Positions 32,821 to 41,360 of a stretch of DNA of 64,000 nt are shown in pieces. Location of the stretch: assembly GCF_029835735.1 (NCBI RefSeq), contig NZ_JAOEAL010000001.1, forward strand, positions 2,294,001 through 2,358,000, in the 5' to 3' direction. The translations under genes and the position numbers were made by a program. Source of the DNA: Shewanella sp. GD04112. GTDB lineage: Bacteria > Pseudomonadota > Gammaproteobacteria > Enterobacterales > Shewanellaceae. A model generated the notes under the pieces. That model was not told the origin of the DNA, searched no databases, and was given only the letters and a program-made list of their open reading frames with translations. Position 1 is the first letter of the stretch, and every line of letters begins with the position of its first letter.

Positions 32821-34839
32821 ATGTCGTTTCCCCATTTATTAGAACCCTTAGATCTGGGATTCACCCAGCTCAAAAATCGTGTGTTAATGGGCTCCATGCA
32901 CACGGGTTTAGAAGAAGAAAAGGGCGGATTTGAGAAACTGGCAGCGTTTTATAAAGAGCGCGCGTTAGGCGGAGTCGGTTTAATTGTCACCGGCGGTATC
33001 TCACCAAACCTACGTGGTCGCTTGACTCCCCATGCGTGTCAGCTGAGTTTCCCCTGGCAAGTAGGTAAACACCGCATTGTGACTCAAGCGGTGCACGAGG
33101 CTGGCGGTAAAATTTGTATGCAAATCCTGCATGCGGGGCGTTATGGTTACCATCCTTTTTCGCAGGCGCCGAGTAAAATTAAGTCGCCTATCACTCCCTT
33201 TACACCTTCGTCCATGTCGAGCCGCCAGGTACGCGCCACCATTAAGGATTACGCAAGTTCTGCCGCTTTAGCGAAAAGAGCGGGGTACGATGGCGTTGAA
33301 GTGATGGGCTCTGAGGGGTATTTGATCAACCAATTTATCAGTTCGCGAACCAATACGCGCACCGATGAATGGGGCGGCAGTTTTGAAAAACGTGCGCAAT
33401 TCCCGATTGAGATTGTGAATGCGATTCGCGCCAAAGTGGGCAAAGACTTTATCATTATCTTCCGCTTATCCATGCTCGACTTAGTCGATAACGGCTCTAC
33501 TTGGGATGAAGTCGTGCAACTGGCTAAGTGGCTCGAGCATGCTGGTGTGTCGATTATTAATACTGGGATTGGCTGGCATGAGGCTCGTGTGCCAACCATT
33601 GCGACAAGCGTGCCCCGCGGCGCCTTTGCTTGGGTGACAGAAAAACTTAAAAAATCGGTTTCAGTGCCCTTGATTGCCACAAACCGTATCAATACGCCTG
33701 AGATTGGTGAGCAAATTATTGCCTCTGGTCAAGCGGATATGGTGTCTATGGCGAGGCCGTTCCTAGCCGATCCTGAATTTGTGAATAAAGCGGCGGCCAA
33801 CACGCCAGAGCTTATCAATACCTGTATCGGCTGTAATCAGGCCTGCTTGGACCATACTTTCTCTCTGAAACGTGCCACTTGCTTGGTCAACCCCCGTGCC
33901 TGTTATGAGACCGAAATTAACTTCTTACCTACCCATAACAAGAAGCGTATCGCTGTGATGGGCGCAGGCCCCGCTGGGATGGCATTTTCGGTGTATGCGG
34001 CCATGCGCGGCCATGAAGTAGTGCTCTTCGAGGCGAAATCTGAGGTGGGTGGGCAGTTTAATCTGGCACGTAAAATCCCAGGAAAAGAAGAGTTTAACGA
34101 GACGATTCGTTATTTCCTTAATCAAATCAAACTGCATAAGATCGATTTGCGCTTAAATACCCGTTTAGATGCTAAGGTGCTGGAAACCGAAGCCTTTGAT
34201 GAAATTGTTATCGCCTCGGGCGTAGTACCGCGTGAGTTAAGTTTACCAGGCTTTGATAGCCCCAAAGTGGTGGATTATCAACAGGTGCTGACGGGGCAAG
34301 CCACGATTGGCAACAAAGTGGCCCTGATTGGTGCCGGTGGCATTGGATTTGATATGGCGCATTACCTCTGCGAATCAGAGTCGAGCACCCTTAATCCTGA
34401 AAAATGGTTAAAGCAGTGGGGCATAGACAAGCAATATCAGCATGCGGGTGGTTTAGCTGAGCCTGAAGTCGATAATGCCGATCATAGACAAGTCTACTTG
34501 CTACAACGTAAAACCTCTAAAATGGGCCAAGGTTTAGGTAAAACCACCGGCTGGATCCACCGTTTAGTGTTAAAACAGCACGATGTGAAGATGAAAACTG
34601 GCGTCAACTATGACAAGTTTGACGATGCGGGTCTGCATATCCGCGTTGGCGAGCAAACCGAAGTGTTGGCCGTGGATAATGTGATCCTCTGTGCTGGACA
34701 AGAATCTAACCGCACCTTAGTCGATGAGATGAAAGCAACGGGTATTCCTGTGCATTTGATTGGCGGTGTCGATGTGGCCGCCGAGCTCGATGCAAAACGC
34801 GCCATTCGCCAAGGCGCCGAGCTTGCCATGCGACTGTAG
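32821..34839 (+). CDS. fadH: NADPH-dependent 2,4-dienoyl-CoA reductase
   Basis: Flavo-iron-sulfur enzyme that reduces 2,4-dienoyl-CoA during beta-oxidation of unsaturated fatty acids. The 672 residues match E. coli FadH. An N-terminal old-yellow-enzyme barrel (about 1-340) is followed by the [4Fe-4S] cysteines in CIGCNQACLDHTFSLKRATC, the FAD-binding VMGAGPAGMAFSVYAAMRG and the NADPH-binding ALIGAGGIGFDMAHYL. AAGGA precedes the ATG. A palindrome overlapping the promoter region suggests repression shared with other fatty-acid genes. Confidence 0.96.
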   Translation: MSFPHLLEPLDLGFTQLKNRVLMGSMHTGLEEEKGGFEKLAAFYKERALGGVGLIVTGGISPNLRGRLTPHACQLSFPWQVGKHRIVTQAVHEAGGKICMQILHAGRYGYHPFSQAPSKIKSPITPFTPSSMSSRQVRATIKDYASSAALAKRAGYDGVEVMGSEGYLINQFISSRTNTRTDEWGGSFEKRAQFPIEIVNAIRAKVGKDFIIIFRLSMLDLVDNGSTWDEVVQLAKWLEHAGVSIINTGIGWHEARVPTIATSVPRGAFAWVTEKLKKSVSVPLIATNRINTPEIGEQIIASGQADMVSMARPFLADPEFVNKAAANTPELINTCIGCNQACLDHTFSLKRATCLVNPRACYETEINFLPTHNKKRIAVMGAGPAGMAFSVYAAMRGHEVVLFEAKSEVGGQFNLARKIPGKEEFNETIRYFLNQIKLHKIDLRLNTRLDAKVLETEAFDEIVIASGVVPRELSLPGFDSPKVVDYQQVLTGQATIGNKVALIGAGGIGFDMAHYLCESESSTLNPEKWLKQWGIDKQYQHAGGLAEPEVDNADHRQVYLLQRKTSKMGQGLGKTTGWIHRLVLKQHDVKMKTGVNYDKFDDAGLHIRVGEQTEVLAVDNVILCAGQESNRTLVDEMKATGIPVHLIGGVDVAAELDAKRAIRQGAELAMRL

Positions 34840-34860
34840 TTGTTAAGCTATTTGATCAAT

Positions 34861-34890
34861 AAAAAGCCTGAGTCAGACTCAGGCTTTTTT
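34861..34890 (+). terminator. intrinsic terminator of fadH
   Basis: AAAAGCCTGAGT and ACTCAGGCTTTT pair around CAG, and further T residues follow. Confidence 0.92.
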
Positions 34891-34939
34891 GTTGATTGAT
34901 ATGAAGATAAGGGCCAAGCAGAATGAGTGGGGCATCTGC

Positions 34940-35395
34940 TTAGTTGGGTAAATGTCCATAACTTACCACCCTCGTGACTTGCCATAAGCCATTACTGCGT
35001 TGCCAGACCATTAAAAATTTGGCTTTGCCGTCACAACTGCCAGTTTCTAGACTGCAAAATTTATGAATGCCTTCAGTTATCGCGCCAAAGTCTTTGATGG
35101 GGTAGGCTTGAAAGCTTTCCTCAACCAGTGAGCGGGTGTATTTACCGCAGGCATAGTTTTTGGTGTTGTTGATCATCGATTAGCGGTCCCAAGTGACACC
35201 ACCATTGTCGTGGTAAAACTCGACTTTCTCTGCAAAGTAACTCTCGTGCAACTTGAGTTGTTGCTCATCGGCACAGTGATTAAATGAAGCAAATACCTTG
35301 TTATCCATGTCCTTCATCTCGGCAACGAGGTTATCTTCACTCGAAAATGCACTCATAGACACAAGCAGCAAGCTGATTGCGATTAACTTATCCAT
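34940..35395 (-). pseudogene. NTF2/SnoaL-like (DUF4440-type) exported protein, broken by an in-frame stop
   Basis: From the ATG at 35395 (perfect AAGGAG upstream) the frame encodes a signal peptide (MDKLIAISLLLVSMSAFS) and EMKDMDNKVFASFNHCADEQ ... EFYHDNGGVTWDR, then TAA at 35180-35182. The same frame continues directly with SMINNTKNYACGKYTRSL ... AYPIKDFGAITEGIHKFC to LWQVTRVVSYGHLPN. Together the two parts form one NTF2-like domain of about 151 residues, which is the size of this family. A single CAA to TAA change would explain the stop. Re-initiation at the ATG at 35176 could give a fragment. It may be a true pseudogene or a sequencing error. Confidence 0.75.
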
Positions 35396-35580
35396 AGCTC
35401 TCCTTGGCATAAACGGGCCACCTAAACAAAGTAAAAGTAAGTGGAAAGCAATAACATAATGAACTTTTGGCAAGCTAACAAGGGCGAGTGGTAAAGCATT
35501 TTGGAAGTCGAAAAGATGTTATCTTTTACTTAATCAGCAGATGCTGTGCAGGAAATACCAATCTCTTGTAGACGACTCTA

Positions 35581-35991
35581 TTAGCCTTCAACCACTTCTT
35601 GCTGTGGCACAGCTTTTAGATTGGCGGTTTTACGCGTCGATGGGAGTTGGGCTAGATTTTTACTGCGGGGATAGGTCACCACGGCAGCACCTTCGGGGGA
35701 TAAATCGAGTTCTAAATCTTCGCTAGGAATACAGCAGCAGGGCAGACATTCGTCGGCTTTAAGCTCGGCTAAAGGCTCGGTTAAATAGCTGACGCTGCCA
35801 CTAAGAATACGGGTCTTGCAAGCGCCGCAAAAACCACTGCGGCACTCAGAGAAAATGGTCACTTTTTTGGCTTCGAGTGCTTGCAACAACGAATTGTGCT
35901 GCTCGGTAAACAGCAGCACAGGTTGCCCTTGAAGGCGCACAATCGGCGCCTTTGCAAAGGGGTTGTTTAACAGCAGGTTCGATTTAGCCAT
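35581..35991 (-). CDS. yfaE: YfaE-like 2Fe-2S ferredoxin for ribonucleotide reductase
   Basis: A 136-residue ferredoxin. The plant-type 2Fe-2S motif is CRSGFCGAC (C-x4-C-x2-C) with the fourth Cys in ECLPCCC. YfaE maintains the diferric-tyrosyl cofactor of NrdB in E. coli, and its position directly after nrdB supports the same job. It is longer than E. coli YfaE (84 residues), with extensions at both ends: about 20 N-terminal residues and a C-terminal basic tail after about residue 100. ATG 35991 is preferred over a TTG at 35997. It lies 16 bp downstream of nrdB. Confidence 0.88.
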   Translation of the reverse strand: MAKSNLLLNNPFAKAPIVRLQGQPVLLFTEQHNSLLQALEAKKVTIFSECRSGFCGACKTRILSGSVSYLTEPLAELKADECLPCCCIPSEDLELDLSPEGAAVVTYPRSKNLAQLPSTRKTANLKAVPQQEVVEG

Positions 35992-36007
35992 GAGCAATCA
36001 AATCCCG

Positions 36008-37138
36008 TTAGAGATCGAAATCGAGGAATTCGTCACTGTCGACGGCCGAATCGATTTGACCGACAAGATAAGATGACACTTCGACTTCCTGTGGCGCCAC
36101 TTGTACCGCGTCACTCTCTAACCAGTTCTTCATCCAAGGCAGTGGGTTAGACTGCTCGGCATAAGGCAGTGGCAGGTTAACGGACTTCATTCGTTGGTTG
36201 GTGATGTACTCAACGTATTGGCAGAGGATCTGCTCGTTGAGACCGATCATTGAGCCGTCTTTGAACAGGTATTTTGCCCATTCTTTTTCTTGCTCGGCGG
36301 CCTTGAGGAATAGGTTGTACGCTTCCTGTTGGCATTCTGCGGCAATCTCAGCCATTTCAGGATCGTCTTTGCCGCCCTGCATAATGGTTAAGATATGCTG
36401 GGTGCTGTTTAAGTGCAGCGCTTCATCACGGGCGATAAGACGAATAATTTTCGCGTTACCTTCCATGAGCTTACGCTCAGCAAATGCGAATGAGCAGGCA
36501 AAACTGACGTAGAAGCGAATCGCTTCGAGGGCGTTAACTGACATCATACACAGGTACAATGCTTTCTTCAGGGTACGAGTGTTGACTTCAATCGGCTCAC
36601 CATCGACCACATGGGTGCCTTCGCCTAACAGGTGGTAAACCTGCGTCAGCTTGATCAAGTGATCGTAGTATTCGGCAATGTCAGTCGCGCGGCGCAGGAT
36701 CTCTTGATTCACCACGATATCGTCAAAAATCACCGAAGGATCGTTCACGATATTGCGAATAATGTGCGTGTATGAGCGCGAGTGGATGGTCTCGGAGAAA
36801 GACCAAGTCTCAATCCAGGTCTCTAATTCTGGCAACGACACTAAGGGCAGAAACGCCACGTTAGGCGAGCGACCTTGGATAGAGTCGAGCAGCGTTTGGT
36901 ATTTCAGATTCGAAATAAAAATATGCTTTTCATGATCTGGCAGTGAGTTGTAGTCGATTTTATCGCGGCTCACGTCAACTTCCTCTGGGCGCCAGAAGAA
37001 AGACAACTGCTTTTCAATCAGTTTTTCAAACACTTCATATTTTTGTTGGTCATAACGAGCGACGTTAACCGATTGTCCGAAGAACATAGGTTCACGGGTG
37101 GCATCGTTGGGTGTTTGGCAAAAAGTAGAGTAGGTCAT
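36008..37138 (-). CDS. nrdB: ribonucleoside-diphosphate reductase 1 subunit beta
   Basis: Small subunit of class Ia ribonucleotide reductase; it carries the dinuclear iron centre and tyrosyl radical that NrdA uses. From ATG 37138 the protein has 376 residues, identical in length to E. coli NrdB, and begins MTYSTFCQTPNDATREPMFF. The radical Tyr lies in the FSETIHSRSYTHIIRN region and iron ligands are in RDEALHL. The C-terminal tail QIDSAVDSDEFLDFDL is the NrdA-binding peptide. An upstream in-frame ATG (37183) would begin within an intergenic hairpin and is not supported. Confidence 0.97.
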   Translation of the reverse strand: MTYSTFCQTPNDATREPMFFGQSVNVARYDQQKYEVFEKLIEKQLSFFWRPEEVDVSRDKIDYNSLPDHEKHIFISNLKYQTLLDSIQGRSPNVAFLPLVSLPELETWIETWSFSETIHSRSYTHIIRNIVNDPSVIFDDIVVNQEILRRATDIAEYYDHLIKLTQVYHLLGEGTHVVDGEPIEVNTRTLKKALYLCMMSVNALEAIRFYVSFACSFAFAERKLMEGNAKIIRLIARDEALHLNSTQHILTIMQGGKDDPEMAEIAAECQQEAYNLFLKAAEQEKEWAKYLFKDGSMIGLNEQILCQYVEYITNQRMKSVNLPLPYAEQSNPLPWMKNWLESDAVQVAPQEVEVSSYLVGQIDSAVDSDEFLDFDL

Positions 37139-37159
37139 GGTACGAGTATTCCAATAAGT

Positions 37160-37180
37160 CGGGATCCCAAAGGGATCCCG
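37160..37180 (-). other. perfect hairpin between nrdA and nrdB
   Basis: CGGGATCCC and GGGATCCCG pair around AAA in the 61-bp spacer. No T-run follows on the minus strand, so it is more likely an mRNA stability or processing element than a terminator. Confidence 0.55.
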
Positions 37181-37199
37181 CAACCGTTAACATTGAAGA

Positions 37200-39488
37200 T
37201 TAGATTTTGCAGGCGCCGCCAGCACAGCCGTCATCTTCTTTCTCTATGTTGGTAATGTCGTCGTGTTGATCCGATGCACCATCGCGAGTGTTATGGTAGT
37301 ACAGCGTTTTTACACCTAACTTATAGGCATTGAGTAAGTCTTTCAGCAGAGTTTGCATCGGAACCTTACGGCCTTCGAAACGCGTTGGGTCATAGTTAGT
37401 GTTGGCCGAAATGGCTTGGTCAACGAATTTTTGCATGATACCCACGAGCTGTAAGTAACCTTCGTTGCTTGGCATTTGCCATAGCAGCTCGTAGTTGTAT
37501 TTCAGCTCATCAAAATCAGGCACCACTTGCTTTAACTGGCCATCTTTACTCGCTTTGACACTGATCAAACCGCGTGGCGGTTCGATACCGTTAGTCGCGT
37601 TTGAGATCTGTGATGAAGTCTCAGACGGCATCAATGCAGACAGGGTCGAGTTACGTAAACCGTGCTGTTTGATGTCTTGGCGCAGTGTTTCCCAGTCTAA
37701 ATGCAATGGCTCGCTGCAAATCTTATCTAAATCACGTTTGTAGGTATCGATAGGTAAAATACCTTGGGCGTAAGTGGTCTCATTAAATAATGGGCACGCA
37801 CCTTTCTCTTTCGCCAGATTCATTGACGCCTTGAGCAGATAAAACTGAATAGCTTCAAAGGTCTTGTGAGTCAGGTTGTTCGCACTACCATCGGAGTACT
37901 TCATGCCATTCTTCGCTAAGTAGTTCGCAAAGTTGATAACACCAATACCTAAGGTACGACGGTTCATCGATGAAATTTCGGCCGCTTTGATTGGATAATC
38001 TTGGTAATCCAGTAGGTTATCCAGTGCACGTACCGCTAAATCGGCTAATGGCTCAAGCTCGGCTAAGTTTTTGATTGCACCTAAGTTTAACGCTGACAGT
38101 GTACACAGCGCGATTTCTCCGTTTGGATCGTCAATGTTGTTCAATGGCTTGGTCGGCAGCGCGATTTCAAGACAAAGGTTAGATTGTCTGATCGGAGCGA
38201 CTTTCGAGTCGAACGGACTGTGGGTGTTACAGTGGTCGACGTTTTGGATGTAGATACGGCCCGTTGAAGCACGCTCTTGCATCATCAATGAAAACAGTTC
38301 GACCGCTTTCAATGTCTTCTTACGAATGCTGCTGTCTTGCTCATATTGCAGGTACAGACGTTCGAATTCGTCTTGATCTTCGAAGAAGGCATCGTAAAGA
38401 CCTGGTACGTCCGATGGGCTGAACAGGCTGATATTTTCGCCTTTGATCAGACGTTGGTACATCAGCTTGTTGAGCTGTACGCCGTAGTCTAAGTGGCGAA
38501 TACGGTTATCTTCAACACCGCGGTTGTTTTTCAGTACCAGCAGGGATTCTACTTCTAAGTGCCAAATGGGGTAGAAGAGGGTCGCAGCACCACCACGAAC
38601 GCCGCCTTGCGAGCAAGACTTCACCGCCGTTTGGAAATACTTGTAGAAAGGTAAGCAACCGGTGTGGAAGGCTTCGCCGCCACGGATTGGGCTACCTAAT
38701 GCACGGATACGACCGGCGTTGATACCGATACCTGCGCGTTGGCTCACATACTTCACGATAGAAGAGGCGGTCGCGTTGATTGAATCTAGGCTGTCGCCAC
38801 ATTCAATCAGTACGCATGAACTGAATTGACGTGTTGGCGTGCGTACACCTGCCATGATTGGCGTTGGCAGCGAAATCTTAAAGGTCGATACCGCGTCGTA
38901 AAAATCTTTAACGTACTGCAGGCGCGTTTCTTTTGGATAACGGGCAAACAAACAGGCCGCCACCAGAATATAGAGGAACTGGGCGCTCTCGTAGATCTCG
39001 TGGGTCACACGGTTTTGTACCAGATACTTACCTTCGAGCTGTTTTACCGCCGCGTAGGAGAAGTTCATATCGCGCCAATGGTCGATATAGCTGTCCATGA
39101 TATCGAGTTCTTCGCGGGTGTAATCCTGCAGAATATGCATATCATACTTGCCAAGCTCGACCAGTTTAGTCACATGGTCGTATAACTTTGGCGGCTCGAA
39201 CTGACCAAAGGCCTTCTTACGTAAATGGAATACGGCTAAGCGCGCAGCCAGAAACTGATAATCCGGTGATTCTGGGGAAATTAAATCCGCCGCAGATTTG
39301 ATGATCGTTTCGTGGATAGCTTCGGTTGGGATCCCGTCGAAAAACTGTAAATGCGTGCGAAGTTCAACTTCAGAAACAGAAACGTTTTTTAATCCCTTGG
39401 CTGCCCAAGTAATTACGCGGTGTATCTTGTCGAGATCGATTGTCTCACGTGCACCACAGCGTTTTGTGACTGTCATATTGCTATTCAT
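37200..39488 (-). CDS. nrdA: ribonucleoside-diphosphate reductase 1 subunit alpha
   Basis: Catalytic subunit of class Ia ribonucleotide reductase, which reduces NDPs to dNDPs in the cytoplasm. From ATG 39488 the protein has 762 residues (E. coli: 761). An N-terminal ATP-cone (about 5-95) that mediates dATP inhibition is intact. Redox and radical cysteines are in FSSCVLIECGDS, SNLCLEIALP and IALCTLSALN, and the C-terminal pair is in DDGCAGGACKI. A reading from 39557 adds 23 residues without family support. Two NrdR boxes lie about 155-200 bp upstream. Confidence 0.97.
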   Translation of the reverse strand: MNSNMTVTKRCGARETIDLDKIHRVITWAAKGLKNVSVSEVELRTHLQFFDGIPTEAIHETIIKSAADLISPESPDYQFLAARLAVFHLRKKAFGQFEPPKLYDHVTKLVELGKYDMHILQDYTREELDIMDSYIDHWRDMNFSYAAVKQLEGKYLVQNRVTHEIYESAQFLYILVAACLFARYPKETRLQYVKDFYDAVSTFKISLPTPIMAGVRTPTRQFSSCVLIECGDSLDSINATASSIVKYVSQRAGIGINAGRIRALGSPIRGGEAFHTGCLPFYKYFQTAVKSCSQGGVRGGAATLFYPIWHLEVESLLVLKNNRGVEDNRIRHLDYGVQLNKLMYQRLIKGENISLFSPSDVPGLYDAFFEDQDEFERLYLQYEQDSSIRKKTLKAVELFSLMMQERASTGRIYIQNVDHCNTHSPFDSKVAPIRQSNLCLEIALPTKPLNNIDDPNGEIALCTLSALNLGAIKNLAELEPLADLAVRALDNLLDYQDYPIKAAEISSMNRRTLGIGVINFANYLAKNGMKYSDGSANNLTHKTFEAIQFYLLKASMNLAKEKGACPLFNETTYAQGILPIDTYKRDLDKICSEPLHLDWETLRQDIKQHGLRNSTLSALMPSETSSQISNATNGIEPPRGLISVKASKDGQLKQVVPDFDELKYNYELLWQMPSNEGYLQLVGIMQKFVDQAISANTNYDPTRFEGRKVPMQTLLKDLLNAYKLGVKTLYYHNTRDGASDQHDDITNIEKEDDGCAGGACKI

Positions 39489-39643
39489 TGAAGAGAGGCC
39501 TTGGTTCTGATATCTGTTCAGGTGAACTAAGTCACCGTACGTTTCCTTGTAAAACAATCAACCTGAAAACCCTTAATACTGCTGACTATGCAGGAGATAG
39601 TCGATTTAACGGGGAACTTCTAGTGTGTCTGATTGCTACCTAT

Positions 39644-39659
39644 ACACAAGATATGGTGT
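39644..39659. promoter_or_regulatory. NrdR box 1
   Basis: ACACAAGATATGGTGT matches the palindromic NrdR box with ACAC and GTGT ends. Confidence 0.75.
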
Positions 39660-39674
39660 TTTAAATAATCTGAG

Positions 39675-39690
39675 ATACAAGATAGTGAGG
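39675..39690. promoter_or_regulatory. NrdR box 2
   Basis: ATACAAGATAGTGAGG is a degenerate second box. Its centre is 31 bp from that of box 1, three helical turns, which is the spacing known for NrdR. Confidence 0.65.
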
Positions 39691-39838
39691 TTTGCCGCTA
39701 TTTGCAAGTCTCAATTCAGGGGGTATCTTGTGGATATCTTGAGGATAAAGAAAAGCGTTAGTGATGACTAACCCTGAAGCTCAAATTGAGATTAGCGTGC
39801 GAGATTGATGGCGTTTTTTTGCGCAAATTTCACTGTGT

Positions 39839-39873
39839 GATCGATCGCTAAAATAAGCAGCGATCGCGATCGC
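39839..39873. repeat. GATC-rich palindromic cluster
   Basis: Four GATC sites in 33 bp, including two overlapping GCGATCGC octamers (39860-39867 and 39866-39873) and an inverted GATCGCT/AGCGATC pair. Such Dam-site clusters can bind SeqA. Confidence 0.6.
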
Positions 39874-39973
39874 AAGGATTGACCCTTAGCCTAAATTGCA
39901 TTACCAGCGAAGGGGGCATCATTTTGCCGTTAATGGTTCAGTTGAGCAATGAGCACGAGTCGGTCCGTTACCG

Positions 39974-40648
39974 CTATTTCGCTAATGCTTGGCTTAAGGC
40001 CGAATGCAAACTCGATGGCGAGTTAAACTGCGCATAGGCAGGCCATGCATAGGGCGTATCGGCCTCACCCAAATATCCCCACAGCGCCACACCGCCGAGC
40101 ATGCCCGCCGCTTGAGCCGCGAGTAAATCCCGCTCGGCATCGCCTAAATAGAGGATTTGCTGTGGTAGGCATTGCAGCTGCTGCGCGCCCAATAGCATAG
40201 GTGCGGTATGAGGCTTAGGATAACGAGTGGAATCGCCACTGATCATCACCGGCATACGTGAGCTGAGCTTAAGTTTATGCAATAGCGGTCGTGTAAAGCG
40301 GGCGGGTTTATTGGTGATCACCCCAAACGGTATTCGGCATAACTCGAGCCAATCGAGCAGGGGGGCGATACCATCAAACAACTGGCAATGGTCGCCATTG
40401 ATCCTTTGATAATGGGCGAGGAGCCCTTGCTGTACTTGAGTGCGCAGGGAATCATCCGCACCGGGAATCGCCGCATCGACTAAGGCAAAGCTGCCATGGG
40501 AGGCAGCGCTACGCATGTCTGCGAGAGGTTTTGCTGCGATACCGACATCCGACAAACTGAGGTTAAGGGCCTGAACCAGATCCGGCGCGGTATCGGCAAG
40601 GGTACCGTCAAGGTCGAATAAGACCCCTTTAACCTCAGCTAAGCTCAT
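39974..40648 (-). CDS. HAD-family phosphatase, Gph/MupP-like
   Basis: A 224-residue HAD-IA phosphatase. Motif I is LFDLDGTLADTAPD, motif II the Thr of VITNKPARF, motif III the Lys of RYPKPHTAP and motif IV LGDAERDLLAAQAAG. The cap domain lies between. Such proteins are usually labelled phosphoglycolate phosphatase, but a gene next to ubiG in Pseudomonas encodes MupP, the N-acetylmuramic acid 6-phosphate phosphatase of peptidoglycan recycling, so both are possible. The start is one base after the ubiG stop, which makes a ubiG-HAD operon. Confidence 0.88.
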   Translation of the reverse strand: MSLAEVKGVLFDLDGTLADTAPDLVQALNLSLSDVGIAAKPLADMRSAASHGSFALVDAAIPGADDSLRTQVQQGLLAHYQRINGDHCQLFDGIAPLLDWLELCRIPFGVITNKPARFTRPLLHKLKLSSRMPVMISGDSTRYPKPHTAPMLLGAQQLQCLPQQILYLGDAERDLLAAQAAGMLGGVALWGYLGEADTPYAWPAYAQFNSPSSLHSALSQALAK

Positions 40649-40649
40649 C

Positions 40650-41360
40650 TTAATCTACCTTTTGCGTCGCAATCATATAATTAACATCGACCTTTGGGGT
40701 GTACTTAAAGATCCCCGTCAGTGGGTTATAGGTGATCCCAAGTGCATCTTTACAGATAAGATCGGTGTTATCGACTAAGGCAATCAATTCAGAAGGTTTG
40801 ATAAACTTATTATGATCATGGGTGCCAATGGGCAGCATCTTTAATAGGTACTCGGCGCCGACAATGGTCTCGACAAAAGACTTAATATTACGGTTGATGG
40901 TTGAGAAAAACACAAAACCGCCGGGTTTAACCATATCGCAGCAGGCTTGAATGACTGATTGCGGATCCGGCACATGCTCGAGCATCTCCATACAAGTCAC
41001 CACATCGTAGTATTCGCGGTGATCTTCTCGATGGGCCTCGGCAGTGTTTTTGACGTAGTTGATGCTCACGCCAGTTTCCAGTGCATGTAAACGCGCGACT
41101 TCTAATGGTTCTTCACCCATATCGAGGCCGTCAACGACCGCGCCGATGCGCGCCATGCTTTCGGATAAAATGCCGCCGCCACAGCCGACGTCGAGCACTT
41201 TCTTACCAAAAATCCCGCCCGCCGTCTGATCGATATAGTTAAGGCGCAGGGGATTTAATAGATGCAGCGGCTTAAACTCGCCGTTGAGATCCCACCAGGT
41301 TTCGGCCATACGTTCAAACTTTGCGATTTCCTGCGGGTCTACGTTGGTATTCTGTTGCAT
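40650..41360 (-). CDS. ubiG: ubiquinone biosynthesis O-methyltransferase UbiG
   Basis: SAM-dependent methyltransferase for both O-methylations of ubiquinone biosynthesis. From ATG 41360 the protein has 236 residues and starts MQQNTNVDPQEIAKFERMAETWWD, the family start; AGGT lies upstream. The SAM motif is KKVLDVGCGGGILSESMARIGA, and the C-terminal WNPLTG-like element appears as GITYNPLTGIFKYT. Upstream in-frame ATGs at 41384 and 41474 are not supported. It is divergent from gyrA. Confidence 0.96.
   Translation of the reverse strand: MQQNTNVDPQEIAKFERMAETWWDLNGEFKPLHLLNPLRLNYIDQTAGGIFGKKVLDVGCGGGILSESMARIGAVVDGLDMGEEPLEVARLHALETGVSINYVKNTAEAHREDHREYYDVVTCMEMLEHVPDPQSVIQACCDMVKPGGFVFFSTINRNIKSFVETIVGAEYLLKMLPIGTHDHNKFIKPSELIALVDNTDLICKDALGITYNPLTGIFKYTPKVDVNYMIATQKVD

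Larger units (their letters stand above)
39489..39973. other. 485-bp nrdA control region
   Basis: Non-coding space between nrdA and the HAD phosphatase gene, both on the minus strand. It contains two NrdR boxes (39644-39659, 39675-39690), a DnaA-box-like ATATCCACA on the minus strand (39729-39737) and a cluster of four GATC sites (39839-39871). No credible gene is present. Confidence 0.8.

Noticed and set aside
33249..33692. 147-codon open frame antisense to fadH
   Set aside because: fadH is certain on the plus strand, and the antisense frame follows from its codon bias.
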